64,000 nucleotides of DNA, from assembly GCF_013409065.1 (NCBI RefSeq), contig NZ_JACBZP010000001.1:2542001-2606000 (forward strand), in the 5' to 3' direction. Made by a program: the position numbers and the translations under genes. Below the pieces are notes generated by a model. The model saw only the letters and a list, made by a program, of their open reading frames with translations, made no database searches and had not been told where the DNA came from. Positions 1 to 8,393 of the stretch are shown piece after piece. Position 1 is the first letter of the stretch; every line of letters starts with the position of its first letter. This DNA is from Spelaeicoccus albus (GTDB lineage: Bacteria > Actinomycetota > Actinomycetes > Actinomycetales > Brevibacteriaceae).

Positions 1-83
1 TCGTGCGCATTCGCAAGGTCGAGTTGAATGCGGCGGCGCGCGCCAAGAACTATGCAAAGAACCGCCGCGCCAACGCCTCCTGA
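1..83 (+). CDS. typA: C-terminal end of TypA/BipA translational GTPase (partial)
   Basis: Only the last 26 codons of a reading frame are present, ending in TGA at 81-83. The visible tail begins with the residues VRIRKVELNAAARAK and is rich in Arg, Lys and Asn, which resembles the basic C-terminal end of TypA/BipA ribosome-associated GTPases (they end with a similar IRIRK-type segment). The next gene is mshB; in Mycobacterium tuberculosis typA also lies just upstream of mshB, which supports the call. The GTPase domain itself is outside the window, so the assignment rests on the tail and on gene order. Confidence 0.6.
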   Translation, partial: VRIRKVELNAAARAKNYAKNRRANAS

Positions 84-98
84 TCCGAAAGTCGCTCC

Positions 99-1502
99 AT
101 GACCGCCGTCCCGCGTCTGCTGTTCGTCCACGCTCATCCGGACGACGAGACGATCACGTGCGGCGGCACCATGGCGCGGTACGCGGCCACCGGGGCGCAC
201 GTCACGGTCGTCACCTGCACGCGCGGCGAGCTCGGCGAAGTGATCCCGAAGGACCTGGCGCACCTCGAGGCCGCGCAGACCGAAGCCGATCGAACGGCGT
301 CCGGGCGAAACGGCGACGAACTCGCCGCCCACCGGGAGGGCGAGCTCGCCGAGGCCATGCAGGCGTTGCGCGTCGTCGACCACCGCTTCTTGGGCGACGT
401 GCCGGCCGGGGGAGACCTGCCGCCGCGCCGGTTCCGCGATTCCGGCATGGTCTGGGGGCCGGACGGCCACGCCGCGGCGCCTCCGGACATGAATGCCGGC
501 GCGCTGTGCCGGGCAAGTGTGGATGAGGCGGCCGCGTACCTGGTGCGGATCGTGCTCGACCTGCGCCCCGACGTCGTCATCACGTACAACAAGGACGGCG
601 GGTACGGTCACCCCGATCATGTGCGCACCCATGACCTGACGTTCGCTGCGTTGGCACGGTGCGCGGATGCCGGGTGGCAGCCCGCGAAAGTGTACGAGAT
701 CGAAATGCCGGAGACCGAGCTGCGCCGGTCGTTCGATCCGGGGCAGCCGGGGTTCGCCGAGACGGGATTCGACCCGGTCCGCGCTATTCCGATAGTGCCC
801 ACGCCCGACGCCGACGTGACGACCGCCATCGACATCTCCCCGTACTTCGGTGCGAAACTCTCCGGCTTGCACAAGCACGCCACCCAAGTGCAGGTGTCGG
901 GCGAGTTCATGGCACTGTCGAATCACGTGGGGCAACGGGTGTTGCCCACCGAGTACTACCGCAGAGTTCGCCCGGAGGGGCGGCTGGAAGGGCTCGAGAC
1001 GGACCTACTGGCAGGAGTGGAAGAGATGACGGACGCCGAGCCGGTTCCCGGTAACGAGCCGGAGATCGTGCCGATGGTGCGCGGCGCCGGTGGCCGGTCG
1101 CGCATGGTTGCCGGTTACCTGTTCGCCGTCATCGTGGGGATCCTCGTCGCGCTGCTCGGCACAGTCGATCATCAAATCTCCCTCATGGTCGGATCGCAGA
1201 TGATCGCGGTGGGGCTGATCATGGGGCTCGTCGCTGTCGCGCTGGTCGAGATGTGTCTCGGGCTGTGGTCCCGCCGGATCGGCCCGGTCGTCACGGTCGG
1301 CGTGCTCTGCTTCCTGGCCGCCACGATTTTCGGTCAGCAAGGCCCGGGCGGTGCCGTGCTGATCCCGGGCAATATGCGCGGAGTGGCGTGGACTATTGCT
1401 CCGGTCATCATCACGTTCATCATGGTCTTCGTGATCGCCAAACTGGTCCCGGCCCGCGGACCCCGGGGCCGGACTGGGCAGGATCGGACTGAGCAACTCT
1501 AG
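99..1502 (+). CDS. mshB: GlcNAc-Ins deacetylase MshB with C-terminal membrane domain
   Basis: Predicted zinc deacetylase that removes the acetyl group from N-acetyl-glucosaminyl-inositol in mycothiol synthesis. The 467-residue product starts with the LmbE/PIG-L fold: A12-H13-P14-D15-D16-E17 holds the zinc ligands His13 and Asp16 and the base Asp15, at the same numbers as in the mycobacterial enzyme, and H171-P172-D173-H174 supplies the third ligand region. Catalytic homology covers about residues 5-310. About residues 340-455 form a second part with four hydrophobic stretches (near 342-362, 366-390, 396-415 and 428-450), so the protein looks membrane-anchored, unlike the roughly 300-residue soluble mycobacterial enzyme. 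No strong Shine-Dalgarno precedes the ATG. The stop overlaps the convergent GNAT gene by 4 bp. Confidence 0.88.
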   Translation: MTAVPRLLFVHAHPDDETITCGGTMARYAATGAHVTVVTCTRGELGEVIPKDLAHLEAAQTEADRTASGRNGDELAAHREGELAEAMQALRVVDHRFLGDVPAGGDLPPRRFRDSGMVWGPDGHAAAPPDMNAGALCRASVDEAAAYLVRIVLDLRPDVVITYNKDGGYGHPDHVRTHDLTFAALARCADAGWQPAKVYEIEMPETELRRSFDPGQPGFAETGFDPVRAIPIVPTPDADVTTAIDISPYFGAKLSGLHKHATQVQVSGEFMALSNHVGQRVLPTEYYRRVRPEGRLEGLETDLLAGVEEMTDAEPVPGNEPEIVPMVRGAGGRSRMVAGYLFAVIVGILVALLGTVDHQISLMVGSQMIAVGLIMGLVAVALVEMCLGLWSRRIGPVVTVGVLCFLAATIFGQQGPGGAVLIPGNMRGVAWTIAPVIITFIMVFVIAKLVPARGPRGRTGQDRTEQL

Positions 1503-2611
1503 GCCCGCCAGTAGCCGTACCGGTGGTGAACGGAAAAGCCGAGCTTTTCGTACAAGGCGATCGCGGCGTCGTTGTCGGCCGCAACCTGCAACGCCATGGA
1601 TCTGATGCCCTGCTGCGCCGCCTTGGCCGCCAGCATGCCGATCATGAACACCGCGACGCCGCGCCGGCGTTGTGATTCGGCGACGGTGATATCGGACAGC
1701 ACCGCCCATTTGCGAGCCACTGCCATGCGCGCCACCCCGACCGGCACGCCGTCGGGCGCGGCATTCGCCCCCTTACTGCCGGTATCGCCCGCGCCGGCCA
1801 CGGCAAAGAACTGATCGCTGGCCGACGTCAGAAGTTGGTCAAGCGCCTCGGGGTGCTCGTCCGGGAACCCGAGACCGGCATAAAACGCGTTTGTCGGCGC
1901 CGTGGCCGCGTCCACGCGGTACTCCCGGGCGCCGGGAATCGTCATGACCGCTTCTCGGGCGAGCGCCGCCACTTCGCCGCTGGCCGCCGTGAACACCAGC
2001 GACGGCGCAAACTCGTGCCATCCAGCCGATTCGACGGCGTCCTTGGCGGGATGCGTGCTGCTGGGCGGCGAGTACAGGCACACCGTTGGCGGGAGGCCGA
2101 GCTCGTCGTACCACAGCCGGACGGCGTCCAGCGCCTTCTCGTGCGACATTCCGGTATCGCCCAATGCCAACGCCGAGTTGGCGCGCTTGGTATGGCCTCC
2201 CGCCGCGCGCAACAGCCAGCCGGCACGGGTGGGTTCGCTTTCGTCGTCCGTGGTCAGATTCGTTTCGTGGAGCCAGCGGGTGACCGGCGGCCACCAGGCT
2301 TCCGCCAAAAGCCCCTCGAGGTCGGTGCACGAGATGGTTCGATGGGACGGGCCCGGCCGCGTCGGCGCCGGCGGCACCTCGTGGCCCAGAATGATCTGCT
2401 CGAGCGGCACCGCCACGTCACCGCGCTTGGTGCGCAAGACAAGTTCCGTCTCCGAGCGCGCCGTCACGGTGCCGACCGCGTCGGTGGCCTGATCGCCCGA
2501 CAGGTACCGGACGACGACGCGCAGGCCGGGCTCCCAGCCGGCCCACGCGGGTGGATTCGACTCGCCGGGCGAGGATGTGTTGTGATTCATGACGTCTTGG
2601 AAGCTCCTCAT
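1499..2611 (-). CDS. GNAT N-acetyltransferase with N-terminal SH3-like domain
   Basis: A 370-residue two-part acetyltransferase of unknown substrate. Roughly residues 25-90 look like a small beta-barrel (alternating Val/Thr, ending in a VAVPLEQIILG segment) as found in front of some actinobacterial GNAT proteins such as the Rv0428c type. The C-terminal third carries the GNAT acetyl-CoA loop (near residues 310-330, RRRGVAVFMIGMLAAKAA) and a DNDAAIALYEKLGF segment close to the end, typical of the family. The annotated start is at 2611; an internal ATG at 2590 is an alternative, since an AGGAG lies 13 nt before it. It is transcribed away from fdxC, which is divergent, and converges on mshB. Substrate not predictable from sequence. 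Confidence 0.8.
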   Translation of the reverse strand: MRSFQDVMNHNTSSPGESNPPAWAGWEPGLRVVVRYLSGDQATDAVGTVTARSETELVLRTKRGDVAVPLEQIILGHEVPPAPTRPGPSHRTISCTDLEGLLAEAWWPPVTRWLHETNLTTDDESEPTRAGWLLRAAGGHTKRANSALALGDTGMSHEKALDAVRLWYDELGLPPTVCLYSPPSSTHPAKDAVESAGWHEFAPSLVFTAASGEVAALAREAVMTIPGAREYRVDAATAPTNAFYAGLGFPDEHPEALDQLLTSASDQFFAVAGAGDTGSKGANAAPDGVPVGVARMAVARKWAVLSDITVAESQRRRGVAVFMIGMLAAKAAQQGIRSMALQVAADNDAAIALYEKLGFSVHHRYGYWRA

Positions 2612-2698
2612 ACGGAATGTCAGAGATAATAAAACTACCCGGTGGCATAGAGTGAGTGAGACGCCGCCGGTTCATCGGCTCGAGGAGGAAACCCCACA

Positions 2699-3034
2699 GT
2701 GACGTACGTGATCGCTCAACCGTGCGTGGATGTCAAGGACAAAGCGTGTGTCGACGAATGTCCCGTCGACTGCATTTACGAAGGCGAACGCTCGCTCTAC
2801 ATCCACCCGGACGAATGCGTCGATTGCGGTGCTTGCGAACCGGTTTGCCCGGTCGAAGCGATCTATTACGAGGACGACACGCCGGAGGAATGGGCGGACT
2901 ACTACAAGGCAAACGTCGAGTTCTTCGACGAACTCGGTTCGCCGGGCGGAGCCGCAAAACTCGGCAATACCCACACCGACCATCCCATGATCGCCGCCTT
3001 GCCGCCGCAGAACCAGGATTACCAGGGCCGATGA
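2699..3034 (+). CDS. fdxC: Seven-iron ferredoxin (3Fe-4S/4Fe-4S)
   Basis: Small 111-residue electron carrier. Cysteines follow the 7Fe ferredoxin layout: C9, C17 and C21-P in the first half and C40-x2-C43-x2-C46-x3-C50-P in the second, giving one 3Fe-4S and one 4Fe-4S cluster. After the cluster domain there is an acidic C-terminal extension (about residues 55-111) typical of actinobacterial FdxA/FdxC. The GTG start is fixed by a strong AGGAGG at 2683-2688, ten bases upstream. The stop overlaps the ATG of the next gene (ATGA), so the two are translationally coupled. The fdxC-dapC pairing is the same as Rv1177-Rv1178. Confidence 0.93.
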   Translation: MTYVIAQPCVDVKDKACVDECPVDCIYEGERSLYIHPDECVDCGACEPVCPVEAIYYEDDTPEEWADYYKANVEFFDELGSPGGAAKLGNTHTDHPMIAALPPQNQDYQGR

Positions 3035-4158
3035 GCCTTGGCCTGACGCTGCCCGACTACCCCTGGGAGTCGCTGGCGCCGTACGCCAAGACGGCGCGCA
3101 GCCATCCGGGCGGCGTGGTCGACGTGTCGATCGGGACGCCGGTCGACGACACCCCGCCTGTCGTCCGGCAGGCGCTGGCGGACGCCGCAAACGCGCCGGG
3201 GTACCCGTCGACTGCCGGAAGTCCGGCGCTGCGCCGCGCCATCACCGACTGGTTCGCGCGCCGCCGCGGAGTACCGGATCTCGATCCGGACACCGAGGTG
3301 GTGCCCACTATCGGATCCAAAGAGGCCGTGGCGTGGCTTCCGACAATGCTGGGACTGACGCCGGACGACGTGGTGGCGCACCCGCTGATCGCATACCCGA
3401 CCTACGACATGGGCGCACGCATTGCCGGGTGCGGGGCGGTACCCGTCGATCAGTTCGCGTTGCTGACCGCACGCAGCCGCGACACCGACGATTTCGGCCG
3501 AGTTCGGATGATGTGGGTCAATTCGCCCAGCAACCCGACGGGTGCCGTGCTCGACGTCGATACGTTGCGGGCGCTCGTGCAATGGGCGCGTGCCAATGAC
3601 GTGCTGTTGGTCAGCGATGAATGCTATGCGGAAATGGGTTGGGACGTGCCGTCCGTTCCGTCGCTGCTCGACCCGCGGGTGACGGGCGGCGACCACGAGA
3701 ACCTTCTTGTCGCCTACTCGCTGTCCAAGCAGTCGTCGGCCGCCGGGTACCGGGCGTCATTCCTGGCCGGGGACGCCGCGTTGATCGGGAATCTCACGAC
3801 CACGCGGAAGCATGCCGGGATGATTGTGCCGTGGCCGGTCCAAGAAGCGACCCGCGCGGCGTTGGGGGACGACGAGCACGTGGCGGCGCAGCGCGCCAGG
3901 TATTCCGCACGGCGCTCCGTGTTGAAGCCTGCCCTGACCGAATGGGGCCTGCGCATCGACCAGTCGGTGGCGGGTCTCTACTTGTGGGGTACGGCGGGCG
4001 AGGATTGTTGGACGACGATCGGCCGGCTTGCCGACCTCGGCATCCTGGCCGGGCCCGGCATCTTTTACGGCGACGCCGGACGGGAATACGTCCGGGTGTC
4101 GCTCACGGCATCCGACGAGCGGATTGACGCCGCTGCCGAGCGGCTCGCAGCACCCTGA
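3031..4158 (+). CDS. dapC: Succinyldiaminopimelate aminotransferase (DapC type)
   Basis: PLP-dependent class I/II aminotransferase of 375 residues, probably converting N-succinyl-2-amino-6-ketopimelate to N-succinyl-diaminopimelate in lysine and peptidoglycan precursor synthesis. Fold-type I landmarks are visible: NSPSNPTG near residue 170, the SDECYAEMGW segment with the conserved Asp and Tyr, and the Schiff-base Lys233 in YSLSKQSSAAGYR. The ATG at 3031 overlaps the fdxC stop and is chosen over longer in-frame starts that would run through fdxC. The family is the one annotated as dapC in corynebacteria and as Rv1178 in M. tuberculosis. A second candidate DapC lies at 51464-52672, so the exact role is shared or uncertain. 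Confidence 0.82.
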   Translation: MSLGLTLPDYPWESLAPYAKTARSHPGGVVDVSIGTPVDDTPPVVRQALADAANAPGYPSTAGSPALRRAITDWFARRRGVPDLDPDTEVVPTIGSKEAVAWLPTMLGLTPDDVVAHPLIAYPTYDMGARIAGCGAVPVDQFALLTARSRDTDDFGRVRMMWVNSPSNPTGAVLDVDTLRALVQWARANDVLLVSDECYAEMGWDVPSVPSLLDPRVTGGDHENLLVAYSLSKQSSAAGYRASFLAGDAALIGNLTTTRKHAGMIVPWPVQEATRAALGDDEHVAAQRARYSARRSVLKPALTEWGLRIDQSVAGLYLWGTAGEDCWTTIGRLADLGILAGPGIFYGDAGREYVRVSLTASDERIDAAAERLAAP

Positions 4159-4186
4159 ACCGCGGCGCTGTGAACCCCGGTGCCGC

Positions 4187-4972
4187 TCAAGAAGCGTGAC
4201 GGCCGATGAAGAAGATGCGGCGGAACTTGAAAACCGTGCCGTGCCGGGTGGGCGGGTACGCGCGCTGCAGGGCCGCCCCGTAGACGCGTTCGAATTCCGC
4301 GGCGCGTTCGGCGCTCAACGCAGCAAGTACGGGGCGCAATGCCGTGCCGCGCACCCAGTCGAGAACGGGATTCTCACCGGCGAGCACTTGCAGATACGTG
4401 GTCTCCCACACGGTTGGGGCCAGGCCGGCGTCCGCGAGCCGGTGCAGATAGTCGCCGGGTTCGGCCACGACGTCCCCGGAACGCAAGACGCCCGCCAGTT
4501 CGGCCGCGAAATCACCGGAATTGGCGATCTCGCGCATCAACGAATGCGACGGCGCGCGGAAATTTCCCGGCACTTGCACGGCCAGGACGCTGCCGGGCCC
4601 CATCGCCGCCATCCACCCGTCAAGCAACGCCGGATGGCCGGGCACCCATTGCAATGCGGCGTTCGAGACCAAAAGATCGAGTCCGGGCGGGGGAGTGAAG
4701 TCTTCGATGCTGTCCAGTGAGAAATTCACTTGCGCGGATTCGTGCGCGGACGTGCGGTCGATCATCTCGGGCGATGAATCGATGCCGAGTACCCGGGCTT
4801 CCGGCCACTTGGCGCCAAGCTGGGCCGTCAGCTCGCCCGAGCCGCACCCGAGGTCGACGATGCTGCGCGGGCGGAAATCGGGATAGTGCGTGGCGACGGC
4901 GCCGATCAGGTCATGAAACGGTCGTGACCTCTCGGCATCGAACTCGTGATACGAATCGGGATTCCAGCGCAC
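4187..4972 (-). CDS. tam: Trans-aconitate 2-methyltransferase
   Basis: SAM-dependent methyltransferase of 261 residues that methylates trans-aconitate, an inhibitory by-product of the citrate cycle. The glycine-rich motif I (VDLGCGSGELTAQL) lies near residue 40, followed by the acidic residue of motif II (LGIDSSPEM). The N-terminus VRWNPDSYHEF and the RSRPFHDLI segment are typical of Tam. I choose the GTG at 4972: GGAG sits six bases before it and orthologues begin at this point; a TTG at 4984 is also open but has no good ribosome binding site. The gene is divergent from gltA, with a palindromic operator at 5001-5018 between them. Confidence 0.86.
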   Translation of the reverse strand: MRWNPDSYHEFDAERSRPFHDLIGAVATHYPDFRPRSIVDLGCGSGELTAQLGAKWPEARVLGIDSSPEMIDRTSAHESAQVNFSLDSIEDFTPPPGLDLLVSNAALQWVPGHPALLDGWMAAMGPGSVLAVQVPGNFRAPSHSLMREIANSGDFAAELAGVLRSGDVVAEPGDYLHRLADAGLAPTVWETTYLQVLAGENPVLDWVRGTALRPVLAALSAERAAEFERVYGAALQRAYPPTRHGTVFKFRRIFFIGRHAS

Positions 4973-5000
4973 TCGTGTCTCCAATCAGCTCGGCCCCAAG

Positions 5001-5018
5001 TATCTTGATATCAAGTTA
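5001..5018. promoter_or_regulatory. MarR-type palindromic operator between tam and gltA
   Basis: The core CTTGATATCAAG (5004-5015) is a perfect 12-bp palindrome, and the two outermost base pairs (TA...TA) also match, giving an 18-bp palindrome with one mismatched pair. It lies 32 bp upstream of the tam start, where a promoter would be, and 176 bp upstream of gltA. Sites of this length and symmetry are typical of MarR-family regulators. In Streptomyces the MarR protein TamR binds upstream of tam and responds to citrate and aconitate. The regulator gene is not in this window, so the identity of the binding protein is inferred. Confidence 0.65.
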
Positions 5019-5190
5019 GTTGATTGTGAGCTAAATGACTAGGGTCCGATTTCGCCGTTGTGCTCCGGGCCGGGTAAGTTCTAGGTAGGTTGCCCTCGTA
5101 TCGACGCCAAGCGCAGCGAGATGAATTACGGAGCCGCCCGGGGTCATTCTTGAAAAGATTTCGTCGGTTCCCCATGTTTGAGGAGACACA

Positions 5191-6483
5191 ATGTCGACAG
5201 GCAAATCCGCTAAGTTGTCAACGGACACCGGCATTCTCGACCTGCCGATGGTGGGAGCCACCGAAGGCAATACCGGGCTCGACATCGCCAAGCTGTTGCG
5301 CGAGACCGGCGAAGTGACGTTCGACCCCGGTTTCGTCAACACCGCTACGGCCAGGTCGGCCATCACCTATATCGACGGCGATCAGGGAATCCTGCGCTAT
5401 CGCGGTTACCCTATCGAACAGCTTGCCGAGAACTCGACGTTCATGGAAGTCAGCTACCTGCTGATCTACGGCGAATTACCCACTGCCGAGCAGTTGGAAA
5501 GCTTCGATCAAGGCGTCCGCCGCCACACGCTGCTGCACGAAGACCTGCGCCGCTTCTTTGGCGCCTTCCCGCGGGACGCGCACCCGATGCCGGTGTTGTC
5601 GTCGGCAGTGTCGGCGCTGTCCACGTTCTACCAGGATTCACTCGACCCGTTCGACACCGACCAAGTCGAACTGTCCACCACGCGGCTGCTGGCCAAGCTT
5701 CCGACCATCGCGGCATATGCGTACAAGAAGTCGCTCGGCTCGCCGACGGTGTTCCCGGACAACTCGCTCGACCTCATCTCCAACTTCCTGCGGTTGTCGT
5801 TCGGATTCCCGTCCGAACCGTTCGAGGTCGACGAAACCGCCCGGAAGGCGCTCGATCTGTTGTTCATCCTGCACGCCGATCACGAGCAGAACTGCTCGAC
5901 GTCCACGGTCCGCTTGGTCGGATCGTCGAACGCGAACCTTTTCGCATCGGTCTCGGCGGGCATTCACGCCCTGTCCGGCCCGCTGCACGGCGGAGCGAAC
6001 TCGGCGGTCCTGGAAATGCTCGAAGACATCCAGGCGTCCGGCGAGGGCGTACGCAAATTCGTCGACCGCGTGAAGAACAAGGAGCAAGGCGTCAGGCTGA
6101 TGGGTTTCGGCCATCGCGTCTACAAGAACTACGATCCGCGCGCCGCCATCGTGAAGAAGACCGCGGACGAGCTGCTGTCCAAGCTCGGCAAGCGCGACGA
6201 GCTACTCGACCTGGCGCTCGAACTCGAGCAAATCGCCCTCGAAGACGACTACTTCGTCGACCGCAAGCTGTACCCGAACGTCGATTTCTACACGGGGCTC
6301 ATTTACAAGGCCCTCGGGTTCCCGACCAAGATGTTCACCGTCTTGTTCGCAATCGGCAGGCTCCCCGGGTGGATTGCGCAGTGGCGAGAGATGATTCAGG
6401 ATCCGGAGACCAAGATCGGACGTCCGCGCCAGCTCTACACGGGAGCCGGGGCCCGCGACTACGTGGCAATCGACAACCGTTGA
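5191..6483 (+). CDS. gltA: Citrate synthase, type II
   Basis: Condenses oxaloacetate and acetyl-CoA to citrate, the entry step of the citrate cycle. At 430 residues it has the length of hexameric type II enzymes. Catalytic landmarks are present: the His of PLHGGANSAVLEML (near residue 268), the His of MGFGHRVYKNYDPRA (near 308) and the Asp of YPNVDFYTG (near 366). The N-terminal VDGDQGILRYRGYPIEQLA-like segment (here starting YIDGDQ) is also typical. GAGGAG ends about eight bases before the ATG. The 205-bp region upstream contains the tam/gltA palindrome, so citrate supply and trans-aconitate disposal may be controlled together. Confidence 0.96.
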   Translation: MSTGKSAKLSTDTGILDLPMVGATEGNTGLDIAKLLRETGEVTFDPGFVNTATARSAITYIDGDQGILRYRGYPIEQLAENSTFMEVSYLLIYGELPTAEQLESFDQGVRRHTLLHEDLRRFFGAFPRDAHPMPVLSSAVSALSTFYQDSLDPFDTDQVELSTTRLLAKLPTIAAYAYKKSLGSPTVFPDNSLDLISNFLRLSFGFPSEPFEVDETARKALDLLFILHADHEQNCSTSTVRLVGSSNANLFASVSAGIHALSGPLHGGANSAVLEMLEDIQASGEGVRKFVDRVKNKEQGVRLMGFGHRVYKNYDPRAAIVKKTADELLSKLGKRDELLDLALELEQIALEDDYFVDRKLYPNVDFYTGLIYKALGFPTKMFTVLFAIGRLPGWIAQWREMIQDPETKIGRPRQLYTGAGARDYVAIDNR

Positions 6484-6500
6484 ACGCGTGAGCCGCCGGC

Positions 6501-7409
6501 CTAACCGACCGTGATCGCGGTTTCCCCGTCGGTGCCCGTCGTCTTGACCCAGCCGTCGGTACTCGCCGATCGTTTCCACACGTGGCCCGGCAGGCTGATC
6601 TCGGTGATGTCGAAGCTGTATGCCGATGCCACGGCCCACGCCGCGACGTTCCATTCCTGCTTCTTTCGGCTGGACGCCGTCGAACCCGTCGCCTTGTACC
6701 GAACCCGGTAGTCGCCGTCGGAATTCCGTATCGAACCCGGCTCGGCAGTGAGCCCCAACTCGTGGCCGATGTGTCGCTCCAGGCGCTTGACCGATGCGAT
6801 CTTTTCGGTGCCGGTCAGATTGCTCGTCAATTCGTGCATGGTGCAGTTGATGCCGGCCGGTGAATTGCCCGTCAACGACGAGGCGAACGCGCGGGCTGCG
6901 CCTTCGTGCTTGGCATATGCGTCAGGGTACGCGGAATGCTGCACCTTTTGGGCCGCCTGGGTGACCGGGAGAGTCTGGTAATTCTTGATTTTGGTCAAGG
7001 CGTCATAAAACTTGGTCGTCGAATAGACGGGATCCTGAAGCTGCTTTCGAGTGCCCCAGCCTTGTGACGGCCGTTGCTGGAACAGGCCCACCGAATCGGC
7101 GTGTCCATAAGAAAGATTCCGCAGCTTCGACTCCTGCATGGCCGTGGCCAGCGCGATTGTCGCGGCATGGGCCGGCAGTTCGCGTTTGACGGCCAAGCCC
7201 GTCACCAGCGCCGCGTTCCGTGACTGCCCGAGGTCGAGAGTGTAGTCGGTCCCGTTCAGCGGTGCGACGCACTCTTCCGAAACGGGGGCGGAGTTCAGGC
7301 CGGTGATCGCCTGGACCCCCGCGAACACGCCGACCACGATGAGCGCCAAGACCAGTGCGGTGATCGTCCAGGCGATGGAACGGCGGCGTCGAACGCGTTT
7401 GCTAGTCAA
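6501..7409 (-). CDS. Membrane-anchored lysozyme-like protein
   Basis: A 302-residue protein with a basic N-terminus (KRVRRRR) followed by one hydrophobic helix (about residues 12-33), so it is probably anchored with the bulk outside the cell. Residues about 75-190 resemble a lysozyme/transglycosylase-like fold: a helix with ATAMQESKLRN supplies a candidate catalytic Glu, followed by DSVGLFQQRPSQGWG, the aromatic and Gln-rich segment common to such domains. A cell-wall hydrolase or remodelling role is inferred. The start is TTG at 7409, overlapping the dapD stop by 8 bp, so it is cotranscribed with dapD. No enzyme activity has been shown for this type, and related proteins carry misleading transporter names. 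Confidence 0.7.
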   Translation of the reverse strand: MTSKRVRRRRSIAWTITALVLALIVVGVFAGVQAITGLNSAPVSEECVAPLNGTDYTLDLGQSRNAALVTGLAVKRELPAHAATIALATAMQESKLRNLSYGHADSVGLFQQRPSQGWGTRKQLQDPVYSTTKFYDALTKIKNYQTLPVTQAAQKVQHSAYPDAYAKHEGAARAFASSLTGNSPAGINCTMHELTSNLTGTEKIASVKRLERHIGHELGLTAEPGSIRNSDGDYRVRYKATGSTASSRKKQEWNVAAWAVASAYSFDITEISLPGHVWKRSASTDGWVKTTGTDGETAITVG

Positions 7410-8364
7410 CTGCGTGTAAGTCTGGGTTCAAGTCGACCGAGGCGGGACGCCTGGCCAGCACCTCGACGGCTCCCGACGTCGAATTGCGGCGGAACAGCAG
7501 ATTGTCCCGGCCGGAAAGTTCGGCGGCCTTGACGATGGCGCCGGCGTCGAATCCGGCTGCCGCTTGCGCCACTGTGACGCGGGTGCCGGCAGTGACATAG
7601 AGTCCGGCCTCGACTACGCAATCGTTGCCGATGCTGATCCCGATGCCGGAGTTGGCGCCGAGAAGCGATCCGCCGCCGATGGAGATCTTGTGGGTGCCGC
7701 CGCCGGAGAGGGTGCCCATGATGGACGCTCCGCCGCCGACATCGGAGCCTTCCGCCACCACAACTCCCGCCGAGATGCGTCCTTCGACCATTGCGGCGCC
7801 AAGCGTGCCGGCGTTGTAGTTGACGAAGCCCTCGTGCATCACAGTCGTACCGGCCGCCAGATGCGCACCCAAGCGCACCCGGTCGGCGTCCGCAATCCGC
7901 ACACCGGCCGGAATCACGAAGTCGGTCATCCGCGGGAATTTGTCGACACCGAACACTGCCACGTGGCCGTGTGCCATCAGGCGCAGCCGGGTGGCCTCGA
8001 AATCGGACGGCGAGCAGGGGCCGGCCGACGTCCACACGACGTTGTTCAAGACCTTGAAGATGCTTTCGACGTTGACGGTATTCGGCGATGCGAGGCGGTG
8101 GGACAGCAGGTGCAAGCGCAGGTATGCGTCTGCCGGGCCGGCCGGCGGCTCGTCGAGGTCGATTGTCGTGTCCACGACAGTGGTGGTGACTCCGCGGCTG
8201 TCGTCGGTGCCGGCCAGCGCGTCAAGCGAAGCGGCAAGGTCGGGATGTGAATCTCCGGCTGCCGACACGCCGTCCCGCGACGGGTTCGGGTACCAAACAC
8301 TCAAGATCTCGCCGGCTGCGGTCCGGGTCGCCAGGCCGCGCCCGGTTGCGGTGGAAGAAGTCAT
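7402..8364 (-). CDS. dapD: Tetrahydrodipicolinate N-succinyltransferase
   Basis: Transfers a succinyl group from succinyl-CoA to tetrahydrodipicolinate in the succinylase branch of DAP/lysine synthesis. The product has 320 residues, like the actinobacterial DapD group, which is longer than the enterobacterial one. The C-terminal half has the left-handed beta-helix pattern of hexapeptide repeats (for example GGGASIMGTLSGGG, ISIGGGSLLGANSGIG, ISIGNDCVVEAGLYV), and an MVEGRISAGVVVAEGSDVGG stretch typical of the active site. Transcription appears leaderless: TAGGCT lies six bases before the ATG. It is divergent from dapE with only 29 bp between the two start codons. Confidence 0.93.
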   Translation of the reverse strand: MTSSTATGRGLATRTAAGEILSVWYPNPSRDGVSAAGDSHPDLAASLDALAGTDDSRGVTTTVVDTTIDLDEPPAGPADAYLRLHLLSHRLASPNTVNVESIFKVLNNVVWTSAGPCSPSDFEATRLRLMAHGHVAVFGVDKFPRMTDFVIPAGVRIADADRVRLGAHLAAGTTVMHEGFVNYNAGTLGAAMVEGRISAGVVVAEGSDVGGGASIMGTLSGGGTHKISIGGGSLLGANSGIGISIGNDCVVEAGLYVTAGTRVTVAQAAAGFDAGAIVKAAELSGRDNLLFRRNSTSGAVEVLARRPASVDLNPDLHAVD

Positions 8365-8370
8365 GCCACA

Positions 8371-8376
8371 AGCCTA
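8371..8376 (-). promoter_or_regulatory. Leaderless -10 element of dapD
   Basis: On the minus strand TAGGCT is followed by six bases (TGTGGC) and then the dapD ATG, without a Shine-Dalgarno sequence. The predicted transcription start coincides with the start codon. Confidence 0.6.
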
Positions 8377-8381
8377 CGAGA

Positions 8382-8387
8382 TAGGGT
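8382..8387 (+). promoter_or_regulatory. Leaderless -10 element of dapE
   Basis: TAGGGT is followed by CGTGGG and the dapE ATG at 8394. There is no Shine-Dalgarno sequence, so the mRNA probably begins at the start codon. Confidence 0.6.
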
Positions 8388-8393
8388 CGTGGG

